DNA of 64,000 nucleotides from Bremerella cremea. GTDB taxonomy: Bacteria > Planctomycetota > Planctomycetia > Pirellulales > Pirellulaceae. The notes under the pieces are model-generated. The model was given only the letters and a program-made list of their open reading frames with translations. It was not told the origin of the DNA and made no database searches. Below are positions 1-7,074 of the stretch, in pieces. Within the stretch, counting starts at the first letter, position 1, and each line of letters opens with the position of its first letter. The translations under genes were made by a program, and so were the position numbers. The stretch spans positions 62,001-126,000 of the forward strand of contig NZ_QPEX01000010.1 of assembly GCF_003335505.1 (NCBI RefSeq). Reading direction: 5' to 3'.

Positions 1-1
1 C

Positions 2-637
2 AGAAGCAATCCAGTGGTTCACGTCGAGGAATCGCCCATACTAAGGAGCAGTTCCAGCCTCAAAGAGGCGACCGACAAAGTTATCGCGATTGGCGCTTCC
101 ACCGGGGGAACAGAAGCATTAGCTCAGCTTTTGCCGGCACTGCCTAGCGACGCCCCGGGAACGGTGGTTGTGCAGCACATGCCCAAGAGCTTTACGACTG
201 CCTTCGCGAAACGCCTGGATGGTCTGTGCCGCATGAGAGTGAAGGAAGCGGAAGATGGAGATCGCATTCTTCGCGGAAGAGTCCTTCTCGCGCCAGGAGA
301 TCAGCACATGGAAGTCGTGCGGCAAGGCGCGGCCTATTACGTCAGACTAAACCATCAACCTCTGGTGAATGGGTTTCGCCCTTCGGTCGATGTCTTGTTC
401 CATTCATGCGCCCATCATCTTGGACCTCACGTTTCGGCTGCCATTTTGACCGGCATGGGGAGAGATGGCGCACAAGGGATGCTGGCGATGCGCGACAATG
501 GTGCTCACACCATCGCCCAGAACGAAGAGACCTGCGTCGTGTTTGGCATGCCGAAAGAAGCGATTGCGGCAGGAGGGGCTGTTATGATAAGACCGCTTGG
601 TCAAATTGCCCGAGAACTCATCCGTTCCTTAAATTAA
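2..637 (+). CDS. cheB: CheB-type protein-glutamate methylesterase domain, 5' end cut by the window
   Basis: This is the catalytic part of a chemotaxis methylesterase, the cytoplasmic enzyme that removes methyl groups from glutamates of chemoreceptors. Counting from the GTG at 14, the catalytic triad is visible: Ser29 in IGASTGG, His55 in VVQHMP and Asp151 in TGMGRDG. The frame stays open upstream to the window edge, so the true start and probably an N-terminal receiver domain lie outside. The gene ends at TAA 635-637, inside a small palindrome (627-639). The family is certain from the triad. Whether it serves chemotaxis or an alternative Che-like pathway cannot be told from this end of the gene. 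Confidence 0.9.
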   Translation, partial: RSNPVVHVEESPILRSSSSLKEATDKVIAIGASTGGTEALAQLLPALPSDAPGTVVVQHMPKSFTTAFAKRLDGLCRMRVKEAEDGDRILRGRVLLAPGDQHMEVVRQGAAYYVRLNHQPLVNGFRPSVDVLFHSCAHHLGPHVSAAILTGMGRDGAQGMLAMRDNGAHTIAQNEETCVVFGMPKEAIAAGGAVMIRPLGQIARELIRSLN

Positions 638-737
638 GGGCGGCCAAGCTTTTGATCGTGCCCGCCATTTACAGGGATAAGCCCGCTCGTCAGAACCCTG
701 ATCCAAAAGATACGAGTAAAATTCGTTCCCTCGTGCG

Positions 738-759
738 AATCTTCGCTTCGTCGAAGATT
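738..759. terminator. Hairpin between two convergent genes
   Basis: An 8-bp perfect inverted repeat (AATCTTCG / CGAAGATT, 6-base loop) lies between the convergent ends of the cheB-like gene and the exported protein at 793. It has no clear U-tract, so a terminator role is inferred from position. Confidence 0.4.
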
Positions 760-792
760 GTTAGCCTAGCCGGGCAATCGACGGTTGGAATC

Positions 793-1356
793 CTAGTTAC
801 GCGATACTTGCTTGTCGGCACCCAGGGCGGAAGAGACTTTGAGGGCTAGTTTTTTGAGGGCTTCCAATCGCTTTGCATCTTGCCCTTTGCCCTGAAGTGC
901 ATTGAGTTCCGTTGCCCATTTTTGGACATCGGTGCTGGTGATTCGGCTGTGCTTGGCGTCTTTGGCCCATTCGGCGGCAATCACCCGGCCAAGGATGTTT
1001 AAATGATAGATGGCTTCTTTGCGTTTGTCTGCGGCGGAGATATCTTGGCAAAAGTTCTCGGCGGCAGTCTTCCAACCAGAAACGAGCAAGTTGCCAGAGT
1101 AGAACGTCTTGATCCAGCCTTCATATTGGGTCCAGGTTTGTTTCTTCTGGTTGGCGGAGTCGGCCTGGTAGAATCGGCGGAAATGGTTTTGGCCGGGCTC
1201 GCCGTAAAGCGATACCGACTGGTTTGCCTCTTCGATCTTGATCGACCAGGCAAACTCTGGATGCTCCTCGGCGTATTTTTCAAGCGATTCCAACTCAGCA
1301 GCGGAAGCGGTTGTAGCCGCTGCCAAACAGCCGATTAGTAAAATCGAGCGTAACAT
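793..1356 (-). CDS. Exported protein of unknown function, 187 aa
   Basis: I do not recognise the family. The protein starts at ATG 1356 with a clear Sec signal peptide (hydrophobic LRSILLIGCLAAATTA, likely cut after ASA near residue 19). The mature part is about 168 residues, rich in Lys, Glu, Gln and Trp, probably mostly helical, with one cysteine near residue 103 and no membrane segment. It is likely periplasmic. It stands alone: the gene to its left is convergent and the hybrid kinase on its right is in the same direction but ends at its own terminator, so it should have its own promoter in the 228-base gap. The coding call is secure from the signal peptide and length. Confidence 0.75.
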   Translation of the reverse strand: MLRSILLIGCLAAATTASAAELESLEKYAEEHPEFAWSIKIEEANQSVSLYGEPGQNHFRRFYQADSANQKKQTWTQYEGWIKTFYSGNLLVSGWKTAAENFCQDISAADKRKEAIYHLNILGRVIAAEWAKDAKHSRITSTDVQKWATELNALQGKGQDAKRLEALKKLALKVSSALGADKQVSRN

Positions 1357-1510
1357 ACGTGAAGCCTAGTAAACCAACATCCGGTGGAAATGATCTTTGG
1401 ATGTCTGCCTTTGCCCGTTCGCATCGAAGGAGATAGACATCCACACTCCTTTAACAGCCTATCCATAATCGTAGAATGTTATTTCCCTTCGTACCAAGAC
1501 CAATTTACTA

Positions 1511-1537
1511 AAAAAAGTCGTTCTTATTAAGAACGAC
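1511..1537 (-). terminator. Rho-independent terminator of the hybrid kinase gene
   Basis: On the minus strand a 9-bp perfect stem (GTCGTTCTT / AAGAACGAC, 3-base loop) is followed directly by six U. It lies about 50 bases after the stop codon of the histidine kinase gene at 1585. Confidence 0.85.
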
Positions 1538-1584
1538 CATCCCAGTTTACATTCCGGGCCTGGATCGCCACCGATTTGCCGCCG

Positions 1585-4113
1585 CTAGATGGGCTTAATT
1601 CGGTCGAGTGTTTCTCGGACGATGCGTAGTAGTTGCTCGTCGGTATACGGTTTGGGGAGAAACTGGTCCATTTCCAGTTCCTCGCGGGGGACGTTTTCTG
1701 GTCGCCACAGACCACTGCTGGCGATCACGGGAATTTTAGGGAAGATCGCCCGAATCCCTTTGGCCGTTTCTTGTCCATTGATACCAGGCATCATCATGTC
1801 GACCACCACCAAGTCGAATGGCTGCTGGGCAGCGCGGCAAAGCTCGATCGCGTCGGTTCCGCTTGGGGCGGTTGTCACCACGTAGTTTGCGTTGGTCAGG
1901 ATGATCTCCGCCGTTTGCAACATTAGCGCTTCGTCGTCGACCATCAAGATCGATTCGCCATGCCCTTCCGGCACGTCCACATCGGTCGGTATCTCGACAG
2001 GAATGGTCGGCGAGACGGCGACCGGCAGGAAGATCTGAAATGTAGTTCCCTCCCCTTCCCGGCTGAAGACTTGAATGTCTCCTCCGTGGCTGCGGACAAT
2101 TCCCAACGTGGTTGCCAAGCCAAGCCCTGTTCCTCGGCCTTGTTCTTTGGTGGTGAAAAACGGGTCGAAGATACGATCGAGAATCACCGGCGGAATCCCA
2201 CTGCCGGTGTCCGTAACCATCACGCGGACGTAGTCTCCCGGAGAAAGGCTTTGATCGCCAGAGATCGTTTCGCTGCGAACGGGAAAATTATCGGCAGCCA
2301 ACGTTAAACGCCCACCATCGGGCATGGCATCGCGCGAGTTAATCGCCAGGTTCATCAGCACCTGCGAAAGTTCGGTGGCATCGCCACTTACCAGGGCCAG
2401 GTCGTCGTTTAAAGCGACTTGAACTTCAATCGATTTCGGCAAGGTATGCTCTAAGATGCCTGCCGCTTCTTGAATGATATCGTGAATGCTGACCTGCTTG
2501 CGTTCTGGGTGCTGACCGCCAGCAAATGCCAACAGCTTTTGAATCATCTGACTGCCGCGCTGGGCTGCGGCGTCGATTGTTTCGGCCAGGCGATCCACAT
2601 TATCTTTGCTCCGCTTAATCAGCCGTGCCGACATCATAATGGGGGTCAGCACGTTGTTTAAATCGTGGGCAATGCCTCCGGCCAAGGTCCCGATGCTTTG
2701 CAAGCGTTGGCTGCGGCGCAGGCGTTCTTCTTCGGCTACGCGATCGGTGACGTCGAACTGGATAATCAACTGGGCGAAGGGCGCACCACCTTCGTCCCGA
2801 ATGAGCGAGCGGCGATGTTCGACTTGGACTTGTTGCCCTTGGCGGTTGCGTTCGGCGATTTGGGTGGTGAAGACACCTCGCTCTAAAAGTTCCTGACGTC
2901 CAATCTTCCAGACATCGTTCTCTTCGGCGTGGCGAATGGTCATCACCTCGTCGAACTTTCGCCCGATCGCGTCTTCTTGCGGAATCCCGTACGAAGTCTC
3001 CGCCCCAGCGCTCCAGAAAGTGATGACATCTTGCATGTCGCACACGATGATCGTATCGCGAACCTGATTAAGGATCTCGCGCTGCTCACGGATTTTCTCT
3101 TCGCGCGCGCGGGTCTCGCTGAGATCGCGGAAGATGAGCGTCATGAAGTTGTCGCCCCCTGCCGAGGATTTGGCCAAGGTCCCTTGATAGGGGAACTCGG
3201 TCCCATCGCTGCGAACACAACTTCCCCCTTGGACGGCCTGGGCGGAATCGTTGTGATTTAGGAACTCTTGCATGCCGGTTGCCACAATCGCTCTTTGATT
3301 GGGAGGCACCCAGTCGAGAAACGAGCGTCCTTGCGCTTCCTCGGAAGTGGTCCCCATGCTTTTCGCGGCGGAAGGATTGATCAAGCGAATCGTCAAGTCA
3401 TGATTGACGGCAATGATGCCGTCGCGGGCCGAATCGATCACGCTGGCCAGTTCCGCTTGATCGATTCGCAATTGCGTTTCTGCTCGATCGCGGCTTAAAC
3501 GATGCGACCTGGCAACCAACATACTAGTCAGCAGCAGCACCACAGCCACGCCGTTGCCCAGCAGAAGGAAACTCTGTGAGTTCACCAACCGCGCCCGAGA
3601 TTCCCTTTCCCGCCAGGTGATTGCTGCCGCCTCGAAATCGAGAACGGCACGAACTTCTTCACGGATATCGTCCATGATTTCTTTTTCATGCTGATGCGAC
3701 TTTTCCAGCGAAGCGTTTTTGCGGTTGAGTTCGATTGCCCCTTTCAATTCCGTTTCAAGATCGGCGAGCAGGGTATGCAGCTTTTCAACTCGGGTTCGCT
3801 GCTCGGGAAGATCTTCTACCAGGTACCTCAGGTGTTCGATTTCGGCATCGGCACGATCTTCGGCGGCGTGGTACGGTTCGAGAAAGGTTTCGTCACCGGT
3901 CAATAAGAATCCGCGTTGGCCAGTTTCCATCTCGTTGGCCGACTTCACCACGTCGCGGGTTGCCTCGCGGATGGCATAGGCGTCGACGATGAAATCAGCG
4001 GCACGTTCGACTTCGATGGTATTGATGTAGGTGGTCGCCCCCATGAAGAGCACCACTCCGAGGGCGACAAACATGGCCACATTAAGCCAAGTTGTCGAGT
4101 TAAAGACATTCAT
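1585..4113 (-). CDS. Membrane hybrid histidine kinase (CHASE3-PAS-PAS-HisKA-HATPase-receiver), 842 aa
   Basis: This sensor kinase has a first membrane segment at about 10-30, an extracytoplasmic CHASE3-like helical domain with the typical ETGQRGFLLTGDE stretch, and a second membrane segment near 180-200. Two PAS domains follow (about 220-345 and 350-465), then the dimerisation domain with phospho-His near 481 (GGIAHDLNNV), an ATPase domain with N, G1 (DTGSGIP) and G2 (GTGLGL) boxes, and a C-terminal receiver with phospho-Asp near 771 (VVVDMMMPG). The layout resembles FixL/NtrB-like hybrid kinases. It is transcribed away from a small gene and the NtrC-type activator at 4989, which makes that activator the likely partner. 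The ligand is unknown. The start ATG 4113 puts the first membrane helix at the N terminus. Confidence 0.95.
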   Translation of the reverse strand: MNVFNSTTWLNVAMFVALGVVLFMGATTYINTIEVERAADFIVDAYAIREATRDVVKSANEMETGQRGFLLTGDETFLEPYHAAEDRADAEIEHLRYLVEDLPEQRTRVEKLHTLLADLETELKGAIELNRKNASLEKSHQHEKEIMDDIREEVRAVLDFEAAAITWRERESRARLVNSQSFLLLGNGVAVVLLLTSMLVARSHRLSRDRAETQLRIDQAELASVIDSARDGIIAVNHDLTIRLINPSAAKSMGTTSEEAQGRSFLDWVPPNQRAIVATGMQEFLNHNDSAQAVQGGSCVRSDGTEFPYQGTLAKSSAGGDNFMTLIFRDLSETRAREEKIREQREILNQVRDTIIVCDMQDVITFWSAGAETSYGIPQEDAIGRKFDEVMTIRHAEENDVWKIGRQELLERGVFTTQIAERNRQGQQVQVEHRRSLIRDEGGAPFAQLIIQFDVTDRVAEEERLRRSQRLQSIGTLAGGIAHDLNNVLTPIMMSARLIKRSKDNVDRLAETIDAAAQRGSQMIQKLLAFAGGQHPERKQVSIHDIIQEAAGILEHTLPKSIEVQVALNDDLALVSGDATELSQVLMNLAINSRDAMPDGGRLTLAADNFPVRSETISGDQSLSPGDYVRVMVTDTGSGIPPVILDRIFDPFFTTKEQGRGTGLGLATTLGIVRSHGGDIQVFSREGEGTTFQIFLPVAVSPTIPVEIPTDVDVPEGHGESILMVDDEALMLQTAEIILTNANYVVTTAPSGTDAIELCRAAQQPFDLVVVDMMMPGINGQETAKGIRAIFPKIPVIASSGLWRPENVPREELEMDQFLPKPYTDEQLLRIVRETLDRIKPI

Positions 4114-4325
4114 GCTGGTCTACTCGCTGCGTCGTCTAAGAGATAGTTTCTGGCCGACTTTGAGGTGGAGACGGCAGAGATTATTGAGGTGGCCCACTGG
4201 CAAGCTTCATTCGATCTGCCTGCCATTTCGAAGGCTGCCGGCGCGGACTTCTTTAATCGCTCGAATTGTAGCTTGCTTCGTCCTCTTGGGGAATTGTTCG
4301 CGGTTTCCCCGAAAACGGCGTGAAC

Positions 4326-4341
4326 TGGCACACGGGGTGCA
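4326..4341 (+). promoter_or_regulatory. Putative sigma-54 (-24/-12) promoter
   Basis: TGGCAC followed by five bases and GTGCA gives the invariant GG and GC with exactly 10 bases between them. The -24 box is perfect. The -12 box has G instead of T at its first base. The expected start of transcription is near 4352, 30 bases before an ATG with a good ribosome site at 4382. The nearby NtrC-type activator supports the call. Confidence 0.55.
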
Positions 4342-4381
4342 TAACACTTGGCTGGAATCAAGAAGCCCCCAAGGACGAACC

Positions 4382-4417
4382 ATGTCGGTGAGCAACTACT
4401 TTGACATACCTTTGTGA
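4382..4417 (+). CDS. 11-codon ORF with a strong start: leader peptide or broken first exon of the next gene
   Basis: ATG 4382 follows AAGGACG at ideal spacing and reads MSVSNYFDIPL before a TGA at 4415. It is the best translation start downstream of the putative sigma-54 promoter. The longer gene beginning at TTG 4401 overlaps it in the +1 frame and has no ribosome site of its own. The ORF could be a leader peptide, a coupling device, or the real N terminus of the downstream gene separated by a +1 frameshift (programmed, mutational or a sequencing error). Confidence 0.4.
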   Translation: MSVSNYFDIPL

Positions 4418-4805
4418 AATTCCGATTCAATTGACGAACCTGTATGCGGCTGCCGCAAATCGATGGCGAGGCTGTGATTGGGAAACAGAGTTCGGTCCTG
4501 CTCGCTTAAATTTGGCGAATTTGCGAAGTGTTCAATTGCATTTGCTCGTTTCTGCGACAGCTGGCCAAGAGTCGCAGAATTGGGCGGAAGCGGAGTCATG
4601 GCTCCAGCAAGTCGAAAAGGATGCCTATCTGGCAGAAGACGCGGCGTATCGAGCGACGAGACAATACGTTGCTGGCGACTTGCCGGGAGCCTTGGCTTCG
4701 ATTAACGAAGCTTGCGAACTGGAAGCAAAATACCATCAAGAACTCGTTTGGGCTCCGCTGCGAGATTTTCTACAAAGCGAAGCGGAAAAAAGCCGAGATT
4801 CCTAA
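4401..4805 (+). CDS. Small protein of unknown function, 134 aa, start uncertain
   Basis: I do not recognise a family. The C-terminal two thirds (WAEAESWLQQVEKDAYLAED, YVAGDLPGALASINEACELE) look like a real amphipathic helical protein, perhaps a TPR-like fold, with normal codon use. The frame opens with a weak TTG at 4401 that lacks a ribosome site. TTG 4431 is another choice. The well-formed ATG at 4382 is in the other frame, so the true N terminus may need a +1 shift near 4410. It lies between the divergent hybrid kinase and the NtrC-type activator, 183 bases upstream of the latter, and behind a putative sigma-54 promoter, so it may belong to that signalling system. Confidence 0.6.
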   Translation: MTYLCEIPIQLTNLYAAAANRWRGCDWETEFGPARLNLANLRSVQLHLLVSATAGQESQNWAEAESWLQQVEKDAYLAEDAAYRATRQYVAGDLPGALASINEACELEAKYHQELVWAPLRDFLQSEAEKSRDS

Positions 4806-4988
4806 GACGCAGCTACCTTTCCCACCCCCCCAACGTTCCGGTCAAGTCTTAGCCAGTCGGAACAGTAATGATCCGCCAACCGATACTTGATGTAAAAATA
4901 GACGGCATGTTACAGATCGACTTCTCATCAAAAGTTGGCAATAATAGCACCACGATTCACACTTTCTTTGCCAACGAGACCGCCTTTC

Positions 4989-6449
4989 ATGATCAAGCTT
5001 CTGGTCGTCGACGACGAACAACTTATCCTTGATTGTTTTCTGTTCGGATTTACCCAGCCGGACTACCAGATTATCGTCGCCAAAACCGCCCAAGAGGCGC
5101 TCGCGCTCTTCCCTGATGAACGGCCCGATGTCGTGCTATTGGATGTCCGCTTGCCAGATATGTCGGGGCTCGATTTATTCGAGAAGCTGAACGCCGCCGA
5201 TAGTCGGACCCCCATCATCTTGATGACCGGGCACGGCACCGCCGCAACCGCGATTGAGGCGATGCGTTCCGGAGCATACGACTACATTTTAAAGCCCCTC
5301 GATGTCGACCAATTGGCGGTGCTGATTGACTCGGCTGCCGAGACCAGCCGCATGATGCGTACCCCGGCGCGGCTGGCCAGCGATGGTCCGATCGAGATGG
5401 ATACCGACTTGCTGGTGGGCCAATGCGATGCCATGCAAGAGGTTTATCGCTCGATTGGGCGTGTCGCTCGACAAAATGTGACGGCCCTAATTTTGGGAGA
5501 AAGTGGTACCGGCAAAGAAGTCGTAGCGCGGGCCATTTACCATTACAGCAAACGTTCGCAGCAACGTTTCCTGGCAATCAACTGCGCCGCAATTCCTGAG
5601 CAACTGCTCGAAAGCGAACTGTTCGGGCACGAAAAGGGAGCGTTCACCGGGGCCGATCATCGCAAGATTGGTAAGTTCGAGCTGGCCAGCAACGGCACGC
5701 TCTTTCTCGACGAAATCGGCGACATGACGCCTCTGATGCAGACGAAGATCTTGCGTGTGCTGCAAGATCAAACGTTTGAGCGGGTCGGTGGCGATGAAAC
5801 CATCCGCACCAATGCTCGCATCATCGCGGCGACCAATCGCGACCTGCAAGAGGCGATCCGCGAGGGAAGTTTTCGGAGCGACCTTTACTATCGATTAAAC
5901 GTCTACACGATTCACCTGCCTCCGCTGCGCGAGCGGATTGAAGATATCCCGCTGCTGGTCGATCACTTTCTGAAGAAATACGGCACCCAGCTCGATCGAC
6001 CGATGACGGCAGTTGCGCCCGAGACGATGGAGGTGTTGTCCCGTTATTCTTGGCCCGGCAATGTGCGCGAGTTGCAAAGTGCGATTCAGCACGCGCTGCT
6101 AGAAGCGACCGGCCCTGTATTGGTTCCGGCGTTTCTCCCCGCTTCCATTCGCGAGGCACCAGGCAACGAGGACGACCAGAGCGAAGAAGTACTCGAACAC
6201 GCCCCGCAGGAAAGTGACGGGAATGCTCGCTTAGCTCGCAAACTTTTACAGGCCGACTCTTACAACATTTTGGCCGAGGTCGTAAACCGCGCCGAACGCG
6301 AAGCTATCGTCGAAGTGTTGCAAGAAACAGAATGCAACCTGACAACGGCTGCCCGGCGACTCGGTATTAGCCGCACGACTTTAAGAACCAAACTGCGAAC
6401 GCTCAAGATCTCGCTGGAACACACCGCCGAGGCTCAAGAGCCAGGCTAG
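4989..6449 (+). CDS. NtrC-family sigma-54 response regulator, 486 aa
   Basis: This is a phosphorylation-controlled activator of sigma-54 RNA polymerase. The receiver begins at once (MIKLLVVDDEQ) with the phospho-Asp in VVLLDVRLPD. The AAA+ domain carries Walker A GESGTGKE near 170, the sigma-54 contact loop GAFTGA near 217 and Walker B LFLDEIGD. A Fis-type helix-turn-helix closes it (TTAARRLGISRTTLRTKL). I chose ATG 4989 because the receiver fold starts there. A longer TTG start at 4935 would add 18 unlikely residues. It is probably the partner of the hybrid kinase at 1585-4113. Its likely targets are the putative sigma-54 promoters at 4326 and 6760. The gene ends inside a large hairpin. Confidence 0.95.
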   Translation: MIKLLVVDDEQLILDCFLFGFTQPDYQIIVAKTAQEALALFPDERPDVVLLDVRLPDMSGLDLFEKLNAADSRTPIILMTGHGTAATAIEAMRSGAYDYILKPLDVDQLAVLIDSAAETSRMMRTPARLASDGPIEMDTDLLVGQCDAMQEVYRSIGRVARQNVTALILGESGTGKEVVARAIYHYSKRSQQRFLAINCAAIPEQLLESELFGHEKGAFTGADHRKIGKFELASNGTLFLDEIGDMTPLMQTKILRVLQDQTFERVGGDETIRTNARIIAATNRDLQEAIREGSFRSDLYYRLNVYTIHLPPLRERIEDIPLLVDHFLKKYGTQLDRPMTAVAPETMEVLSRYSWPGNVRELQSAIQHALLEATGPVLVPAFLPASIREAPGNEDDQSEEVLEHAPQESDGNARLARKLLQADSYNILAEVVNRAEREAIVEVLQETECNLTTAARRLGISRTTLRTKLRTLKISLEHTAEAQEPG

Positions 6450-6471
6450 CGGCTAGCCGGACTCTTGAGCC
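6431..6471. terminator. Long hairpin across the stop codon of the activator gene
   Basis: GGCTCAAGAG pairs with CTCTTGAGCC, and inside it GGCTAGC pairs with GCTAGCC, giving a stem of about 19 bp. The stop TAG (6447-6449) lies in the loop side. There is no U-tract. It separates the activator gene from the convergent small gene and could stop both transcripts. Confidence 0.5.
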
Positions 6472-6500
6472 GTCGAGGTTGGGAAGTGGAGCGAACGGTA

Positions 6501-6650
6501 TCACCGCGAGGAATGGTGATGGTGGTAATACGATGGGGATTGATGTTTCAAGAAGGCCAAGCGACCAAAATGAAACGTCGATGCCTGGGCCAGGGAAGCG
6601 GTCGAAGCCATAGCGAACAGCAACATGATGGCAATCAGTGTCTTCTTCAT
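6501..6650 (-). CDS. 49-aa exported peptide with a His-rich tail
   Basis: ATG 6650 follows an AGGAGC ribosome site at 7 bases. The peptide begins MKKTLIAIMLLFAMASTASLA, a textbook Sec signal with an AQA cleavage region near residue 23. The mature part is only about 26 residues, basic and aromatic, ending in YYHHHHSSR. The run of four histidines suggests metal binding, but that is inference. The gene faces the NtrC-type activator tail to tail. A sigma-54 type promoter with perfect GG-GC spacing lies about 100 bases upstream, and a dyad lies a further 100 bases upstream of that. I do not know a family for it. The call rests on ribosome site, signal peptide and promoter together. Confidence 0.75.
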   Translation of the reverse strand: MKKTLIAIMLLFAMASTASLAQASTFHFGRLAFLKHQSPSYYHHHHSSR

Positions 6651-6758
6651 GGAAATTGCTCCTAAATATCAGGGTCAGAGTGGGGCTCCGACAAATGGTT
6701 TGGGGCCCTGCAAATTCATCTCTGCTTAAGGGGTCCCGGTGTCTGTTGATTCCCATAA

Positions 6759-6775
6759 AGCACAATGCGTGCCAA
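6759..6775 (-). promoter_or_regulatory. Putative sigma-54 promoter of the His-rich peptide gene
   Basis: Read on the minus strand, TTGGCACG CATT GTGCTT matches the sigma-54 consensus (YTGGCACG, four bases, TTGCW) except for one base, T to G, in the -12 box. GG and GC are separated by exactly 10 bases. Transcription would start near 6748, leaving a leader of about 98 bases. The same T-to-G change is seen in the site at 4326. Confidence 0.65.
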
Positions 6776-6843
6776 ATCGATTTGTGGCTAAGAATACGGA
6801 TTTAAGCGGCTTTTACGGCCCATCAATGGGTTGTTAGCTTATG

Positions 6844-6868
6844 AGAACTGGCCGAAACGAACAGTTCT
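6844..6868. promoter_or_regulatory. Dyad resembling an upstream activator site
   Basis: AGAACTG and CAGTTCT form a perfect 7-bp inverted repeat with an 11-base spacer. It lies about 96-120 bases upstream of the predicted sigma-54 start, the usual place for an enhancer bound by an NtrC-type dimer. It could instead be a weak hairpin, since a T-run follows ten bases later. Confidence 0.4.
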
Positions 6869-7074
6869 TGGCCATCATTTTTTGTCCTAATAGTCGTGCC
6901 GCCCCAGTTTGCCCCAGCCCGACCGGCTGGCTTGAGTTTTCTCCGCTGAAATCCAACGGAAAATGCTAACTTATTGGCTAAATCTGGCTTGAATTGGTTA
7001 GAATAACAGAAGCCAGACTTGGCCAACTCTTCATTTGCCTACCTAATTCCTCCCTCCCCTTCCCCGAGCAAACC

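Larger units (their letters stand above)
6651..7074. other. Divergent 424-base control region
   Basis: No gene is visible here. The left part holds the leader and putative sigma-54 promoter of the small exported peptide (minus). The centre holds the dyad at 6844-6868. The right part must hold the promoter of the cytochrome gene starting at 7075 (plus), for which I see no convincing -35/-10 pair. Confidence 0.6.

Noticed and set aside
6465..6765. Longer ORFs on both strands around the His-rich peptide gene
   Set aside because: They are other frames of the same DNA without start signals. The 49-codon frame alone has ribosome site and signal peptide.
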